This document shows, one piece after another, positions 43,978 through 51,680 of a stretch of 64,000 nucleotides of DNA. Each line of letters starts with the position of its first letter. The stretch's first letter is position 1. The DNA comes from an uncultured Eubacteriales bacterium (GTDB lineage Bacteria; Bacillota; Clostridia; Oscillospirales; Acutalibacteraceae). The DNA is taken from contig CAKSCM010000005.1 of the NCBI GenBank assembly GCA_934444365.1, forward strand, positions 62,001-126,000, written 5' to 3'. Under the pieces are notes generated by a model. The model ran no database searches, was not told where the DNA came from, and saw only the letters and a program-made list of their open reading frames with translations. Position numbers and translations under genes: made by a program.

Positions 43978-44829
43978 TCAGACAAACATTGTGCCGATTC
44001 CCTCATCGGTAAGGGTTTCAATAAGAATCGAATGAGGAATCCGTCCGTCAATTATAAACACCCTTTTGACTCCGCGGCGTATAGCCTCAATACAGCATTC
44101 AACCTTTGGTATCATGCCGCCCGATATAACCCCTTCGCGCACAAGCCGCGGCGCGTCGCTGACGTTAACTACCGGAATAAGGGTGGACGGATCGTCCTTG
44201 TCCTTTAAAATTCCGACCGTATCGGTCATGGATATAAAGCTTTCGGCCTTTAAGGTTCCGGCAATCCTGGCAGCGGCAGTATCGGCGTTTACGTTATATA
44301 CGTTGCCGTCATCGTCGCATGCGACGGTCGATATCACCGGAATATACCCTTTTTCAAGAACATCGAGAATAATCGACGCATCGACCGAGGTTATATCGCC
44401 GACAAAGCCGAGCTCCTTGCGCATAGGCTTTGCCTTTAGCATTGCGCCGTCTATTCCGCAAAGCCCCACCGCCTTGCCGCCGAGCGATTCTATCATATTA
44501 ACAAGGCTTTTGTTGATTTTACCGGCCAGCACCATTTGTACGACCTCGACCGTTTCCTTATCGGTAACCCGAAGCCCGTCTACAAATTCGGTGGTCTTGC
44601 CGATTTTTCTTAATTCCTCGGAAATTTCCGGTCCGCCTCCGTGCACAAGCACTACCTTGACCCCTATAAGGGACATCAGCACAATATCCCTCATTACAGC
44701 CGCTTTTAATTCCTCGTTTATCATGGCGTTTCCGCCGTACTTTATAACAAGGATCTTATCGGTGTAACGCTGAATGTATGGCAGCGCATGCACCAGCACG
44801 CTCGCCCTTTGGGCATTGGTTATATCCAT
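43978..44829 (-). CDS. argB: Acetylglutamate kinase
   Basis: ArgB phosphorylates N-acetylglutamate, the committed and often arginine-inhibited step. 283 residues of the amino-acid kinase fold: KILVIKYGGNAM (phosphate loop, near 25-36), VLVHGGGPEIS, FVDGLRVT, and SMTDTVGILKDKDDPSTLI, ending GTMFV. ATG 44829 follows AAGGAG. It lies 76 bases downstream of argJ. Confidence 0.97.
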   Translation of the reverse strand: MDITNAQRASVLVHALPYIQRYTDKILVIKYGGNAMINEELKAAVMRDIVLMSLIGVKVVLVHGGGPEISEELRKIGKTTEFVDGLRVTDKETVEVVQMVLAGKINKSLVNMIESLGGKAVGLCGIDGAMLKAKPMRKELGFVGDITSVDASIILDVLEKGYIPVISTVACDDDGNVYNVNADTAAARIAGTLKAESFISMTDTVGILKDKDDPSTLIPVVNVSDAPRLVREGVISGGMIPKVECCIEAIRRGVKRVFIIDGRIPHSILIETLTDEGIGTMFV

Positions 44830-44905
44830 CGGTCGGTCTCCTTTTTGTTTTTCTCTCGTATCGTACTTTTAAAATACAAGGCACAGCATTTACAATTGTT
44901 TATTT

Positions 44906-46117
44906 TCAGGTTCTGTAGTCCCCGTTTATTTTAACATAATCATAGGTCAGATCACAACCCCATGCGGTGGCCTCAAAGTCGCCCGAATTAAGATTTATTG
45001 CGACGGTCACCTCATCGCTTGAAAGCACTTTCTTTGCCTTCTCCTCCGAAAAATCGACGCCCGATCCGGCCGCGCAAACCTCCACGCTGCCGTTTTCCGA
45101 CGAAAACGATACGTCGATTTTATTGACGTCCACGTCCGCGCCGCTGTATCCTACGGCGCACAGCACCCGTCCCCAGTTGGCGTCCGCGCCGAACATCGCC
45201 GCTTTAAAAAGACTTGAGGATATAACCGATTTTGCAACGGTCTTGGCGGTCGGTTTATCCTTTACGCCGCTGACACTGCAGGTTATAAGCTTAGTTGCAC
45301 CCTCGCCGTCCTTCGCTATTTTACGGCAGAGATTTTTGGTAACGGCTCCGAGTGCCTCACAAAAGGCCGAATAATCCTCTCCATCGCCGGTTATTTTTTT
45401 GTTTCCGGCAAGTCCGCTCGCCATTACGCTGACCATATCGTTGGTAGAGGTATCTCCGTCAACGCTTATCATATTAAAGGAATCCTCAACATCGTGTGAA
45501 AGCGCCTTTTGCAGCATTTCGGGCGAGATATCGACATCGCTCGTTACAAACACAAGCATGGTCGCCATATTGGGATGTATCATTCCCGAGCCCTTTGCAA
45601 TTCCGCCCACGACGCATTTTTTGCCGTCCGCCGTAAATTCGACCGCAAATTGCTTATCCATCGTATCGGTCGTCATTATGGCCTGGGCGGCCGGCGACGG
45701 ATCGCTGCCGAGGGAGGCAACAAGCTCGCTCATCCCGTTTTTAATTGGGGTTATATCAAGCGGCTGACCTATAACTCCGGTCGACGCCACTATAACGTCC
45801 GACGCACTGATATCGGCGTATTCCTCGCACAGCGAGCACATATCCCGTGCGATTTCTATTCCGTTTTCGTTGCAGGTGTTGGCATTTCCGGAATTGCAGA
45901 TTATCGCCCTTGCGTATCCGTCGGCAACGTTTTCCTTTGTAACGTATATCGGCGCACCCTTTACAAGATTTTTTGTGTAAACACAGGCCGCCGCCGCCCG
46001 TTTTTCGCACACTATAAGGGCGAGGTCCTTTTTCGACCGGTTCTTCCTTATTCCGCAATGCACGCCCGACGCCTTAAATCCCTTTGCGGCGGTTACAGAA
46101 CCATTTATAATCTTCAT
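44906..46117 (-). CDS. argJ: Glutamate N-acetyltransferase/amino-acid acetyltransferase (bifunctional)
   Basis: ArgJ recycles the acetyl group from acetylornithine to glutamate and can use acetyl-CoA. The 403-residue precursor self-cleaves before the nucleophilic Thr in HPNMATMLVF (near residue 185). Other motifs are ICNSGNANTC, STGVIGQPL and the C-terminal GAIN-type region AMFGADANWGRVLCAVGYSG. ATG 46117 follows AAAGGAG and lies 7 bases after argC. Confidence 0.97.
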   Translation of the reverse strand: MKIINGSVTAAKGFKASGVHCGIRKNRSKKDLALIVCEKRAAAACVYTKNLVKGAPIYVTKENVADGYARAIICNSGNANTCNENGIEIARDMCSLCEEYADISASDVIVASTGVIGQPLDITPIKNGMSELVASLGSDPSPAAQAIMTTDTMDKQFAVEFTADGKKCVVGGIAKGSGMIHPNMATMLVFVTSDVDISPEMLQKALSHDVEDSFNMISVDGDTSTNDMVSVMASGLAGNKKITGDGEDYSAFCEALGAVTKNLCRKIAKDGEGATKLITCSVSGVKDKPTAKTVAKSVISSSLFKAAMFGADANWGRVLCAVGYSGADVDVNKIDVSFSSENGSVEVCAAGSGVDFSEEKAKKVLSSDEVTVAINLNSGDFEATAWGCDLTYDYVKINGDYRT

Positions 46118-46124
46118 AAATCTA

Positions 46125-47063
46125 TCACTCCTTTATGTCAAGTCCCAAGGTTTCTTCAAATCCGAGCATGATGTTCATGCACTGCACCGCCGCTCCCGAC
46201 GCCCCCTTGCCGAGATTGTCAAAAAGCGCGGTAACGCTCATGCGTTCGTCGTTTCCCGATACTATAAGCTCCATATTATCGTACCCCGAAAGGTTTCCGG
46301 CGAATATCGACCCGGCCAAGTCTTTTTTAACCTTTATAAGCTTCGAGCCGGCATAGTGAGCGCTAAGCTCCTCAAAAAGTTCATCGCACGATACCTTTTT
46401 CTTCATATCGTTTGCAAAAAGCGGTACGGTAACGGCCATACCGCTGTAATAATCGTCCACAATCGGGAAAAACGCCGGGAAATTTTCAAGCGAGCAGACA
46501 TGCTTCATTTCCTTTAAATGCTTGTGCTGCTGAGAAAGACCGTAAAGCTTGGGCGAATACATCTCCCTGCTTTTTTCCTTTTCGTAATCGGCTATCATAG
46601 CCTTTCCGCCGCCGCTGTATCCGGTAAGCGAAAAGCACGATATAAGGCTATCTGCCGAAATTATCCCCCTTTTAACAAGAGGATAAACTATCGAGATGAA
46701 TCCGCTCGCATGGCAGCCGGGAACCGCAACGCGATTGCTTTTTGCGATTGATGAACGGTGCAGGTCGGACAGTTCGGCAAAGCCGTATGCAAAATCCGTG
46801 TCGGTACGGTGGGCGGTAGAGGTGTCGATTATCTTTACCTCCTCGCCCTTTAATATGTCGCAAATTCCCCTCGACGCCTCGTCCGGCAGACACAAAAACG
46901 CAATGTCGGCCGCTCTTATAAGCCTTGCCCTTTCGGAGAGATCCTTCCTGAGTTCCGGCGATATGCTCAAAAACTCGATGTTTTCAAACTTTTCCAGCCG
47001 CTCGTTTATGCGAAGCCCCGTGGTTCCGCTGTTGCCGTCTATAAATACCCGTATTTTTTTCAT
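46125..47063 (-). CDS. argC: N-acetyl-gamma-glutamyl-phosphate reductase (short type)
   Basis: ArgC reduces N-acetylglutamyl phosphate with NADPH. The 312-residue form with DGNSGTTGLRI at the start, the catalytic cysteine in VPGCHASGFI (near 120) and GYSGGGKAMI matches the shorter type-2 family rather than the 345-residue type. ATG 47063 follows GGACGG at weak spacing; longer in-frame starts add residues not seen in the family. The 203-base gap to argG may hold a secondary promoter. Confidence 0.95.
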   Translation of the reverse strand: MKKIRVFIDGNSGTTGLRINERLEKFENIEFLSISPELRKDLSERARLIRAADIAFLCLPDEASRGICDILKGEEVKIIDTSTAHRTDTDFAYGFAELSDLHRSSIAKSNRVAVPGCHASGFISIVYPLVKRGIISADSLISCFSLTGYSGGGKAMIADYEKEKSREMYSPKLYGLSQQHKHLKEMKHVCSLENFPAFFPIVDDYYSGMAVTVPLFANDMKKKVSCDELFEELSAHYAGSKLIKVKKDLAGSIFAGNLSGYDNMELIVSGNDERMSVTALFDNLGKGASGAAVQCMNIMLGFEETLGLDIKE

Positions 47064-47266
47064 GAATACCGTCCGCCGTCTCCCCAAAAACCGGAATACG
47101 GCCCCTGATCCTTTCCTGTTTTTAAAATCCGCCGGAGCAAAATTTAAGCCCCGGCGTATTTTATCGGTCACAATCGCTTAAAATGCGACGCTTTGACACT
47201 TTTATGGTATAACAAGGGCTAACAACAAAGCACCTTTCGCTATTAACCTCTGTTATATTTCAAATC

Positions 47267-48490
47267 TTATTTTTTAAGCCGTTTTTGCGCCTGAACCTTT
47301 ATCGGAAGACCGAAAAGATTTATAAATCCGGCCGAATCCTTCTGGTCGTAAACCTCGTCCTCGTCAAAGGTTGCTATCTCCTCGTCGTAAAGCGAATAGG
47401 GCGACACAACCCCGGCGTTTATCATATTTCCCTTGTAAAGCTTTAAGGTAACGTCCCCGGTTACATACTCCTGGGTTTTATCGACAAAGGCCGACAGCGC
47501 CTCCCTCAGCGGAGTAAACCACTGACCGAAGTATACAAGCTCGGCAAACCGCGAAGCTACAAGCTCCTTATAATGCTGGGTGTCGCGATCAAGACAAAGG
47601 GTCTCGAGCACCTGATGAGCCCTGTAAAGGATGGTGCCGCCGGGCGTTTCGTAAACTCCGCGCGACTTCATTCCGACAAGCCGGTTCTCGACCAGATCGG
47701 CAAGACCTATACCGTTTTCGCCGCCGAGCTTGTTTAAGGTCTCGATCATTTCGACCGCACCGAGCTTTTTGCCGTCGATCGCCACCGGAACGCCCTTTTC
47801 GAAGCTTATCTTCACATAGGTCGGCTTATCCGGTGCCATTTCGGGCGAAACTCCCATTTCAAGGAAGCCCGGCTCGTTGTACTTAGGTTCGTTTGCGGGA
47901 TTTTCAAGGTCAAGTCCCTCGTGCGAAAGGTGCCACAGGTTTTTGTCCTTGGAATAATTGGTTTCCCTGTTTATCTTAAGAGGAATGTTATGGGCCTCGG
48001 CATATTCGATCTCTTCCTCACGCGATTTTATGTCCCATATCCTCCACGGAGCTATTATTTTCATTTCGGGAGCAAGGGCCTTTATCGTAAGCTCAAAACG
48101 CACCTGATCGTTGCCCTTACCGGTGCAGCCGTGGCAAATGGCGTCGGCACCCTCTTTTTTTGCTATTTCGACTATCCTCTTGGCAATTATCGGACGGGCA
48201 AAGGAGGTACCGAGCAGATAATCCCCCTCGTAAACCGCACCGGCTTTAACGGTGGGATAAATATAATCCTCAACAAATTCCTTTTTAAGGTCCTCGATGT
48301 AAAGCTTTGAAGCGCCGGTCTTTTTGGCCTTTTCCTCAAGTCCGTCAAGCTCGGTTCCCTGTCCGACGTCTCCCGATACGGCTATGACCTCACAGTTATT
48401 GTAATTCTCCTTAAGCCAGGGAATTATTATTGATGTATCAAGTCCGCCGGAATAGGCGAGCACTACCTTTTTAATGCTTGTATCACTCAT
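47267..48490 (-). CDS. argG: Argininosuccinate synthase
   Basis: ArgG condenses citrulline and aspartate using ATP. The 407-residue type 1 enzyme begins VVLAYSGGLDTSIIIPWLKE (PP-loop), with CHGCTGKGNDQVRFE and EGLDLENPANEP. ATG 48490 follows GGAGG. It is the first gene of the argG-C-J-B-D-F-carA-carB unit and has an ARG-box-like site within its promoter. argH, which completes the pathway, is not nearby. Confidence 0.97.
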   Translation of the reverse strand: MSDTSIKKVVLAYSGGLDTSIIIPWLKENYNNCEVIAVSGDVGQGTELDGLEEKAKKTGASKLYIEDLKKEFVEDYIYPTVKAGAVYEGDYLLGTSFARPIIAKRIVEIAKKEGADAICHGCTGKGNDQVRFELTIKALAPEMKIIAPWRIWDIKSREEEIEYAEAHNIPLKINRETNYSKDKNLWHLSHEGLDLENPANEPKYNEPGFLEMGVSPEMAPDKPTYVKISFEKGVPVAIDGKKLGAVEMIETLNKLGGENGIGLADLVENRLVGMKSRGVYETPGGTILYRAHQVLETLCLDRDTQHYKELVASRFAELVYFGQWFTPLREALSAFVDKTQEYVTGDVTLKLYKGNMINAGVVSPYSLYDEEIATFDEDEVYDQKDSAGFINLFGLPIKVQAQKRLKK

Positions 48491-48522
48491 TTTTATTGCC
48501 TCCGATGTATAATGTTACATTT

Positions 48523-48550
48523 ATTATACATAAATATTCATTCTTGTCAA
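48523..48550 (-). promoter_or_regulatory. argG promoter with ARG-box-like operator
   Basis: On the minus strand TTGACA (48545-48550), a 16-base spacer and TATAAT (48523-48528). The spacer contains TGAATATTTATGTA (48527-48540), which matches the ARG box TGAAT-WWWW-ATTCA at all but two positions and overlaps the -10. An ArgR repressor bound here would block polymerase. The leader to argG is about 25 nt. Confidence 0.8.
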
Positions 48551-48663
48551 CCCTTTTCCGAGCATTTTTGTGATTTATATGATTTTGCAGTATAAATGCG
48601 CCTTAATCGTCCGTTTTTTTGTGTTTTGCGCCGAGCATTGCGGCTGACAGATGTTGCATATAC

Positions 48664-48677
48664 CGAATTTTTATACA
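48664..48677. promoter_or_regulatory. Second ARG-box-like site upstream of argG
   Basis: CGAATTTTTATACA, two mismatches from TGAAT-WWWW-ATTCA, about 137 bases upstream of the promoter-overlapping site. Paired distant sites are usual for hexameric ArgR. Confidence 0.4.
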
Positions 48678-48744
48678 TAATTAATGCATTTATACATTAT
48701 TGCAATTAAAAAGCATTTTAAAGGAGGATAAAGGCTTTTGGCAA

Positions 48745-48843
48745 TCAGTGCTCCAGCACCGATTTATAGTAATTTCCGAAATCGGCAAGTGCGTCGATTA
48801 TAGGCAGCATCTGCCGTCCGAAATCGGTTAGTCCGGCAGATGT
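48745..48843 (-). pseudogene. Remnant of an HxlR-family transcriptional regulator (C-terminal end)
   Basis: The minus-strand frame encodes GLTDFGRQMLPIIDALADFG followed by about 10 residues and a stop, which is the C-terminal wing and last helix of HxlR/MarR-like repressors. No start codon, N-terminal domain or ribosome site precedes it; a hairpin at 48880-48928 replaces the rest. It is a truncated relic, not a gene. Confidence 0.7.
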
Positions 48844-48879
48844 TTTGAAAAAGTAAAGGCAAATGTAACCGTAAGGCAA

Positions 48880-48928
48880 ACACAAAAACTCCGCTTGCGG
48901 TAAATCCTACAAACGGAGTTTTTTGTGT
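48880..48928. terminator. Strong hairpin next to the HxlR remnant
   Basis: ACACAAAAACTCCG (48880-48893) pairs with CGGAGTTTTTTGTGT (48914-48928) with one bulge. A/T-runs within the stem make it terminator-like on both strands. It could end the rsmD-coaD unit on the minus strand. Confidence 0.65.
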
Positions 48929-49112
48929 ATTCATTCAAATCAAGTGTTGCGCCTATAGAGTCAACGCATCGGTCCCGGTATAAAACGCCCGAACCGGCGC
49001 CGTATAGCGCCTTAAGGTATAATGTACATATCGTTGCGATATATAACACAAAAAGGTTATTATAACGCAAAACTATCCTCGGTTTTCTTTACAGATTACC
49101 TTACGCGAAAAC

Positions 49113-49613
49113 TTATCTCTCGCCCTCTTTAGAGGCCGCCTGGGCAGCGCTTACACTCGCGCTTACACTCGGGGACTGCTGCTTGAGCGCCGCACGGGTC
49201 TTTCTTACATCCGAAAGATTCCTCGTGAGCTCCTCGTCGGCCCGACGCATAAGATCGTCGACAAAATCCTGAGCCGCCTTGCGCATTTCACGGCTCTTAT
49301 TCTGTGACTGAGCAATTATTTCGTGGGCCTTGGCCTGAGCCAGACGCACGATTTCCTCCTGTGCGACTATGGCACGGGCGCGCTCCTCGGCTGCACGGAC
49401 TATTCCCTCAGCCTCTTTTTTGGCGGTGGTTATTATGTCGGCACGGTCGGCCACTATCCCCTTGGCCTGCTTGATCTCGCCCGGCATATTAAGGCGTATG
49501 TCGTCCACTACTACCCTGAGCTTTTCGGCATCAACAACGCGGCGTCCGCCGGGCCAGCTCCAACCCTTTTCGAGCATATCGTCTATCTGGTCAAGCAATT
49601 CTTCAACATTCAT
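49113..49613 (-). CDS. Coiled-coil protein of the clostridial coaD-linked family
   Basis: 166 residues, largely one long charged helix (residues about 45-145), rich in Ala/Glu/Arg with heptad-like spacing. It resembles V-ATPase subunit H/E-type stalk proteins in composition and is often labelled ATPase in this position next to coaD in Clostridia. The N-terminal 40 residues (LLDQIDDMLEKGWSWPGG) are more distinctive. The C-terminus has a Ser/Val/Ala segment with a short repeat (SVSASVSAA). ATG 49613 lies 3 bases after the coaD stop. Function unknown; a DivIVA-like scaffold is one alternative. Confidence 0.7.
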   Translation of the reverse strand: MNVEELLDQIDDMLEKGWSWPGGRRVVDAEKLRVVVDDIRLNMPGEIKQAKGIVADRADIITTAKKEAEGIVRAAEERARAIVAQEEIVRLAQAKAHEIIAQSQNKSREMRKAAQDFVDDLMRRADEELTRNLSDVRKTRAALKQQSPSVSASVSAAQAASKEGER

Positions 49614-49616
49614 TTT

Positions 49617-50120
49617 TTAACTATCCTTTCCGCTCAAGCGTTTTTTTATATCCTCGTAAATTTCTTCCGGTACAAAATCACTTATATCTCCGTCCATAGA
49701 GCCGACAAGCTTAACAATGCTGGAGCTTAGATACATGTTTTCCGATTGGGCTGTCAAAAAAACCGTATCGGCCTGAGGACAAAGCTTTTTATTTGTAAGG
49801 GCCATCTGGAACTCATATTCGAAATCCGAAACCGCCCTTAATCCCTTGACAATGGCCTTCGCCTTTTTCTCTCTTACATAATCGGCAAGCAATCCGTCGT
49901 AGCAATCGACCTCGACGTTTTCGATCTTTCCGGCCGTACGTCTTAACATATCCACACGTTCATCGGCCGTAAAGCTCGGCGACTTGCCGGCATTGTGCAT
50001 AACCACAACTATTACGCGGTCAAACATCTGCGCCGCACGCTTTATAATATCGAGATGGCCCTTGGTAACGGGATCAAAGCTACCCGGGCACACCACCGTG
50101 GTACCGTTCAACAAACTCAT
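49617..50120 (-). CDS. coaD: Phosphopantetheine adenylyltransferase
   Basis: CoaD makes dephospho-CoA from 4'-phosphopantetheine and ATP. 167 residues with the nucleotidyltransferase signature CPGSFDPVTKGHLDII (TxGH-like TKGH motif near 19-22), VKGLRAVSDFEYEFQMA and the C-terminal YLSSSIVKLV that matches the family ISSS motif. Length is typical. It overlaps the rsmD stop as ATGA. Confidence 0.97.
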   Translation of the reverse strand: MSLLNGTTVVCPGSFDPVTKGHLDIIKRAAQMFDRVIVVVMHNAGKSPSFTADERVDMLRRTAGKIENVEVDCYDGLLADYVREKKAKAIVKGLRAVSDFEYEFQMALTNKKLCPQADTVFLTAQSENMYLSSSIVKLVGSMDGDISDFVPEEIYEDIKKRLSGKDS

Positions 50121-50647
50121 CCTTCCTTGCGGTAAACGCTCAGCGCCACCGCACCGTAGCGGTACCGCCGCACACTCATCCCGTCGATCTCACCGGGAGG
50201 CTCGTCCTTCGGGTGCTCGCACACGATCACCCCTCCTGCCGATAAATGCTCGCAAGCGGGTATGAGCGCCGCTTCAAGCAAGCCGGTGGAATACGGCGGA
50301 TCAAGAAAGATCACGTCGTAGGTATCGGCCGAACGTTTTATATAAGAAATTCCGTCGCACTCCGTAAAACGCGCTCCGCTTAATCGGGTAGCGGCTATGT
50401 TTTCCTTTATTATACCGGCCGCTTCCTTCGAATTATCAACAAACACGGCGCTTTTTGCTCCCCGGCTCAACGCCTCAAGTCCAAGCTGACCGCTGCCGGC
50501 AAATAAATCGAGCACACGGCGGCCCTCTATTTCAAACTGAATTATACTGAACAGCGCCTCCTTGACCCTCTCGGAGGTAGGACGGGTATTATCCCCAGCC
50601 AGGGTTTTAAGACGCACCGAACGTGCCGTGCCGGTAATAATCCTCAA
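50117..50647 (-). CDS. rsmD: 16S rRNA (guanine966-N2)-methyltransferase RsmD
   Basis: The 176-residue Rossmann methyltransferase modifies G966 of 16S rRNA. Family features: RIITGTARSVRLKT, RPTSERVKEALFSI, the SAM loop VLDLFAGSGQLGLEALSRGA and the catalytic VIFLDPPYSTG. The start is TTG 50647, 8 nt after GGAGG. A promoter lies at 50702-50730. It is the first gene of rsmD-coaD-coiled-coil. Confidence 0.95.
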   Translation of the reverse strand: MRIITGTARSVRLKTLAGDNTRPTSERVKEALFSIIQFEIEGRRVLDLFAGSGQLGLEALSRGAKSAVFVDNSKEAAGIIKENIAATRLSGARFTECDGISYIKRSADTYDVIFLDPPYSTGLLEAALIPACEHLSAGGVIVCEHPKDEPPGEIDGMSVRRYRYGAVALSVYRKEG

Positions 50648-50701
50648 TACAACTTCCTCCAAAAAAGCATAAGCGCACCAATATCATTACAATTTTGTTA
50701 T

Positions 50702-50730
50702 ATTATCGCATTATTCGGTGCACTTGTCAA
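50702..50730 (-). promoter_or_regulatory. Sigma-A promoter for rsmD-coaD
   Basis: TTGACA (50725-50730, minus), a 17-base spacer and GATAAT (50702-50707), about 55 bases before the rsmD TTG. Confidence 0.75.
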
Positions 50731-50845
50731 TAAAAAAGTATCCGATGTTTTACACTTTTCACAAAACAGCCGGTATTTTACGGCAACGTCCGATAATGAT
50801 GTACGGTTTTAAAAAGGGAAAAGCCTCCGTCGCAAAGCAAAAAAA

Positions 50846-51631
50846 TCAGCGCTGATATCTCCGCTCGCCGTTACCGCTTAAATCATTAATACAGTACGGC
50901 GCCTCCTCCATCTTTTTAAAGCCGTTAAATAAACACAGCTTTGTAATTCCGGTATTTTCATCATCCTTACCGCAATCGGCCGCAATATATTTGCAGCCCT
51001 TCGATCCTGCCCAATTTTCACAGCACCTGATCAGATAGCTCGCTATTCCATGTACGCGATATTCTTCCTCGACATATATCGCCTTTATGCGACCGACGGG
51101 GCCGTCCGTATATCCGGGGAAATCATTCTCAACCGAGCAATAAGCAAACGCAACCATCTTCTCTTTAAAATACGCCGTGTATATTATGTTACCGTCGGTT
51201 TCAACTATCGCTTCAAGCTTTTTGCTTAAGGCTTCATACTCGCCGCCCTGATTCTTTACGGCGAGCTTTGCGACGTCACAGGCATCCTGTTTTCTGCAAT
51301 AATAGTATCCGAAGCAATTGTAAGCGGCCCAATCTATCGCGCCTAATCCGTTTATCATAGAAAAACAGACCTTATCCCACAGCTCATGCATCGACCGCCC
51401 GGAAAAAACCTTCGCGTTGAGTATTTCGTCGGCAGTTGCGTACTTATAGTTTTTTTCGTCCGCAACAGGCAGTCCGAAACAATAGTAATCCTCTCCGTCG
51501 TCATCAATATAGCCCATCGTACAGTTATTATATTTTTCTTCGCCTTCGATATAGAAATCGATCTCGTAAACATCCTTTTTATCAATAAGTTTCTGCCTGA
51601 AAACCTCGTAAAATATCTTTTCTCCCCACAT
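50846..51631 (-). CDS. GNAT-family N-acetyltransferase
   Basis: 261 residues. The C-terminal half is a GNAT domain: VGRIKAIYVEEEYRVHGIASYLIRCCENWA contains the acetyl-CoA loop (R-x-x-G-I-A), with the later YIAADCG and LFNGFKK typical of motif B. The N-terminal 100 residues are not recognised and are rich in aromatic and acidic residues. ATG 51631 follows GAAAGGAAAAG. It starts 50 bases after uvrC, perhaps cotranscribed. The substrate is unknown. Confidence 0.82.
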   Translation of the reverse strand: MWGEKIFYEVFRQKLIDKKDVYEIDFYIEGEEKYNNCTMGYIDDDGEDYYCFGLPVADEKNYKYATADEILNAKVFSGRSMHELWDKVCFSMINGLGAIDWAAYNCFGYYYCRKQDACDVAKLAVKNQGGEYEALSKKLEAIVETDGNIIYTAYFKEKMVAFAYCSVENDFPGYTDGPVGRIKAIYVEEEYRVHGIASYLIRCCENWAGSKGCKYIAADCGKDDENTGITKLCLFNGFKKMEEAPYCINDLSGNGERRYQR

Positions 51632-51680
51632 ATTTTCTTTTCCTTTCAGACATCGGTATTTAAAACCGACGGTTCTTAAG

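Larger units (their letters stand above)
48491..49112. other. Regulatory and remnant-bearing intergenic region
   Basis: It holds, in order, the argG promoter/operator (48523-48550), a second ARG-box-like site (48664-48677), an HxlR-regulator remnant (48745-48843) and a strong hairpin (48880-48928). The last 180 bases contain only a GGCGC/GCGCC hairpin (about 49003-49018) and AT-rich sequence; no intact gene. Confidence 0.7.

Noticed and set aside
44066..44767. 233-codon open frame on the plus strand
   Set aside because: Antisense shadow of argB with Ser/Thr/Pro-rich composition typical of a reversed coding frame.
48828..49070. 80-codon open frame on the minus strand upstream of the HxlR remnant
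   Set aside because: It is in a different frame from the remnant, passes through the hairpin and shows no protein pattern.
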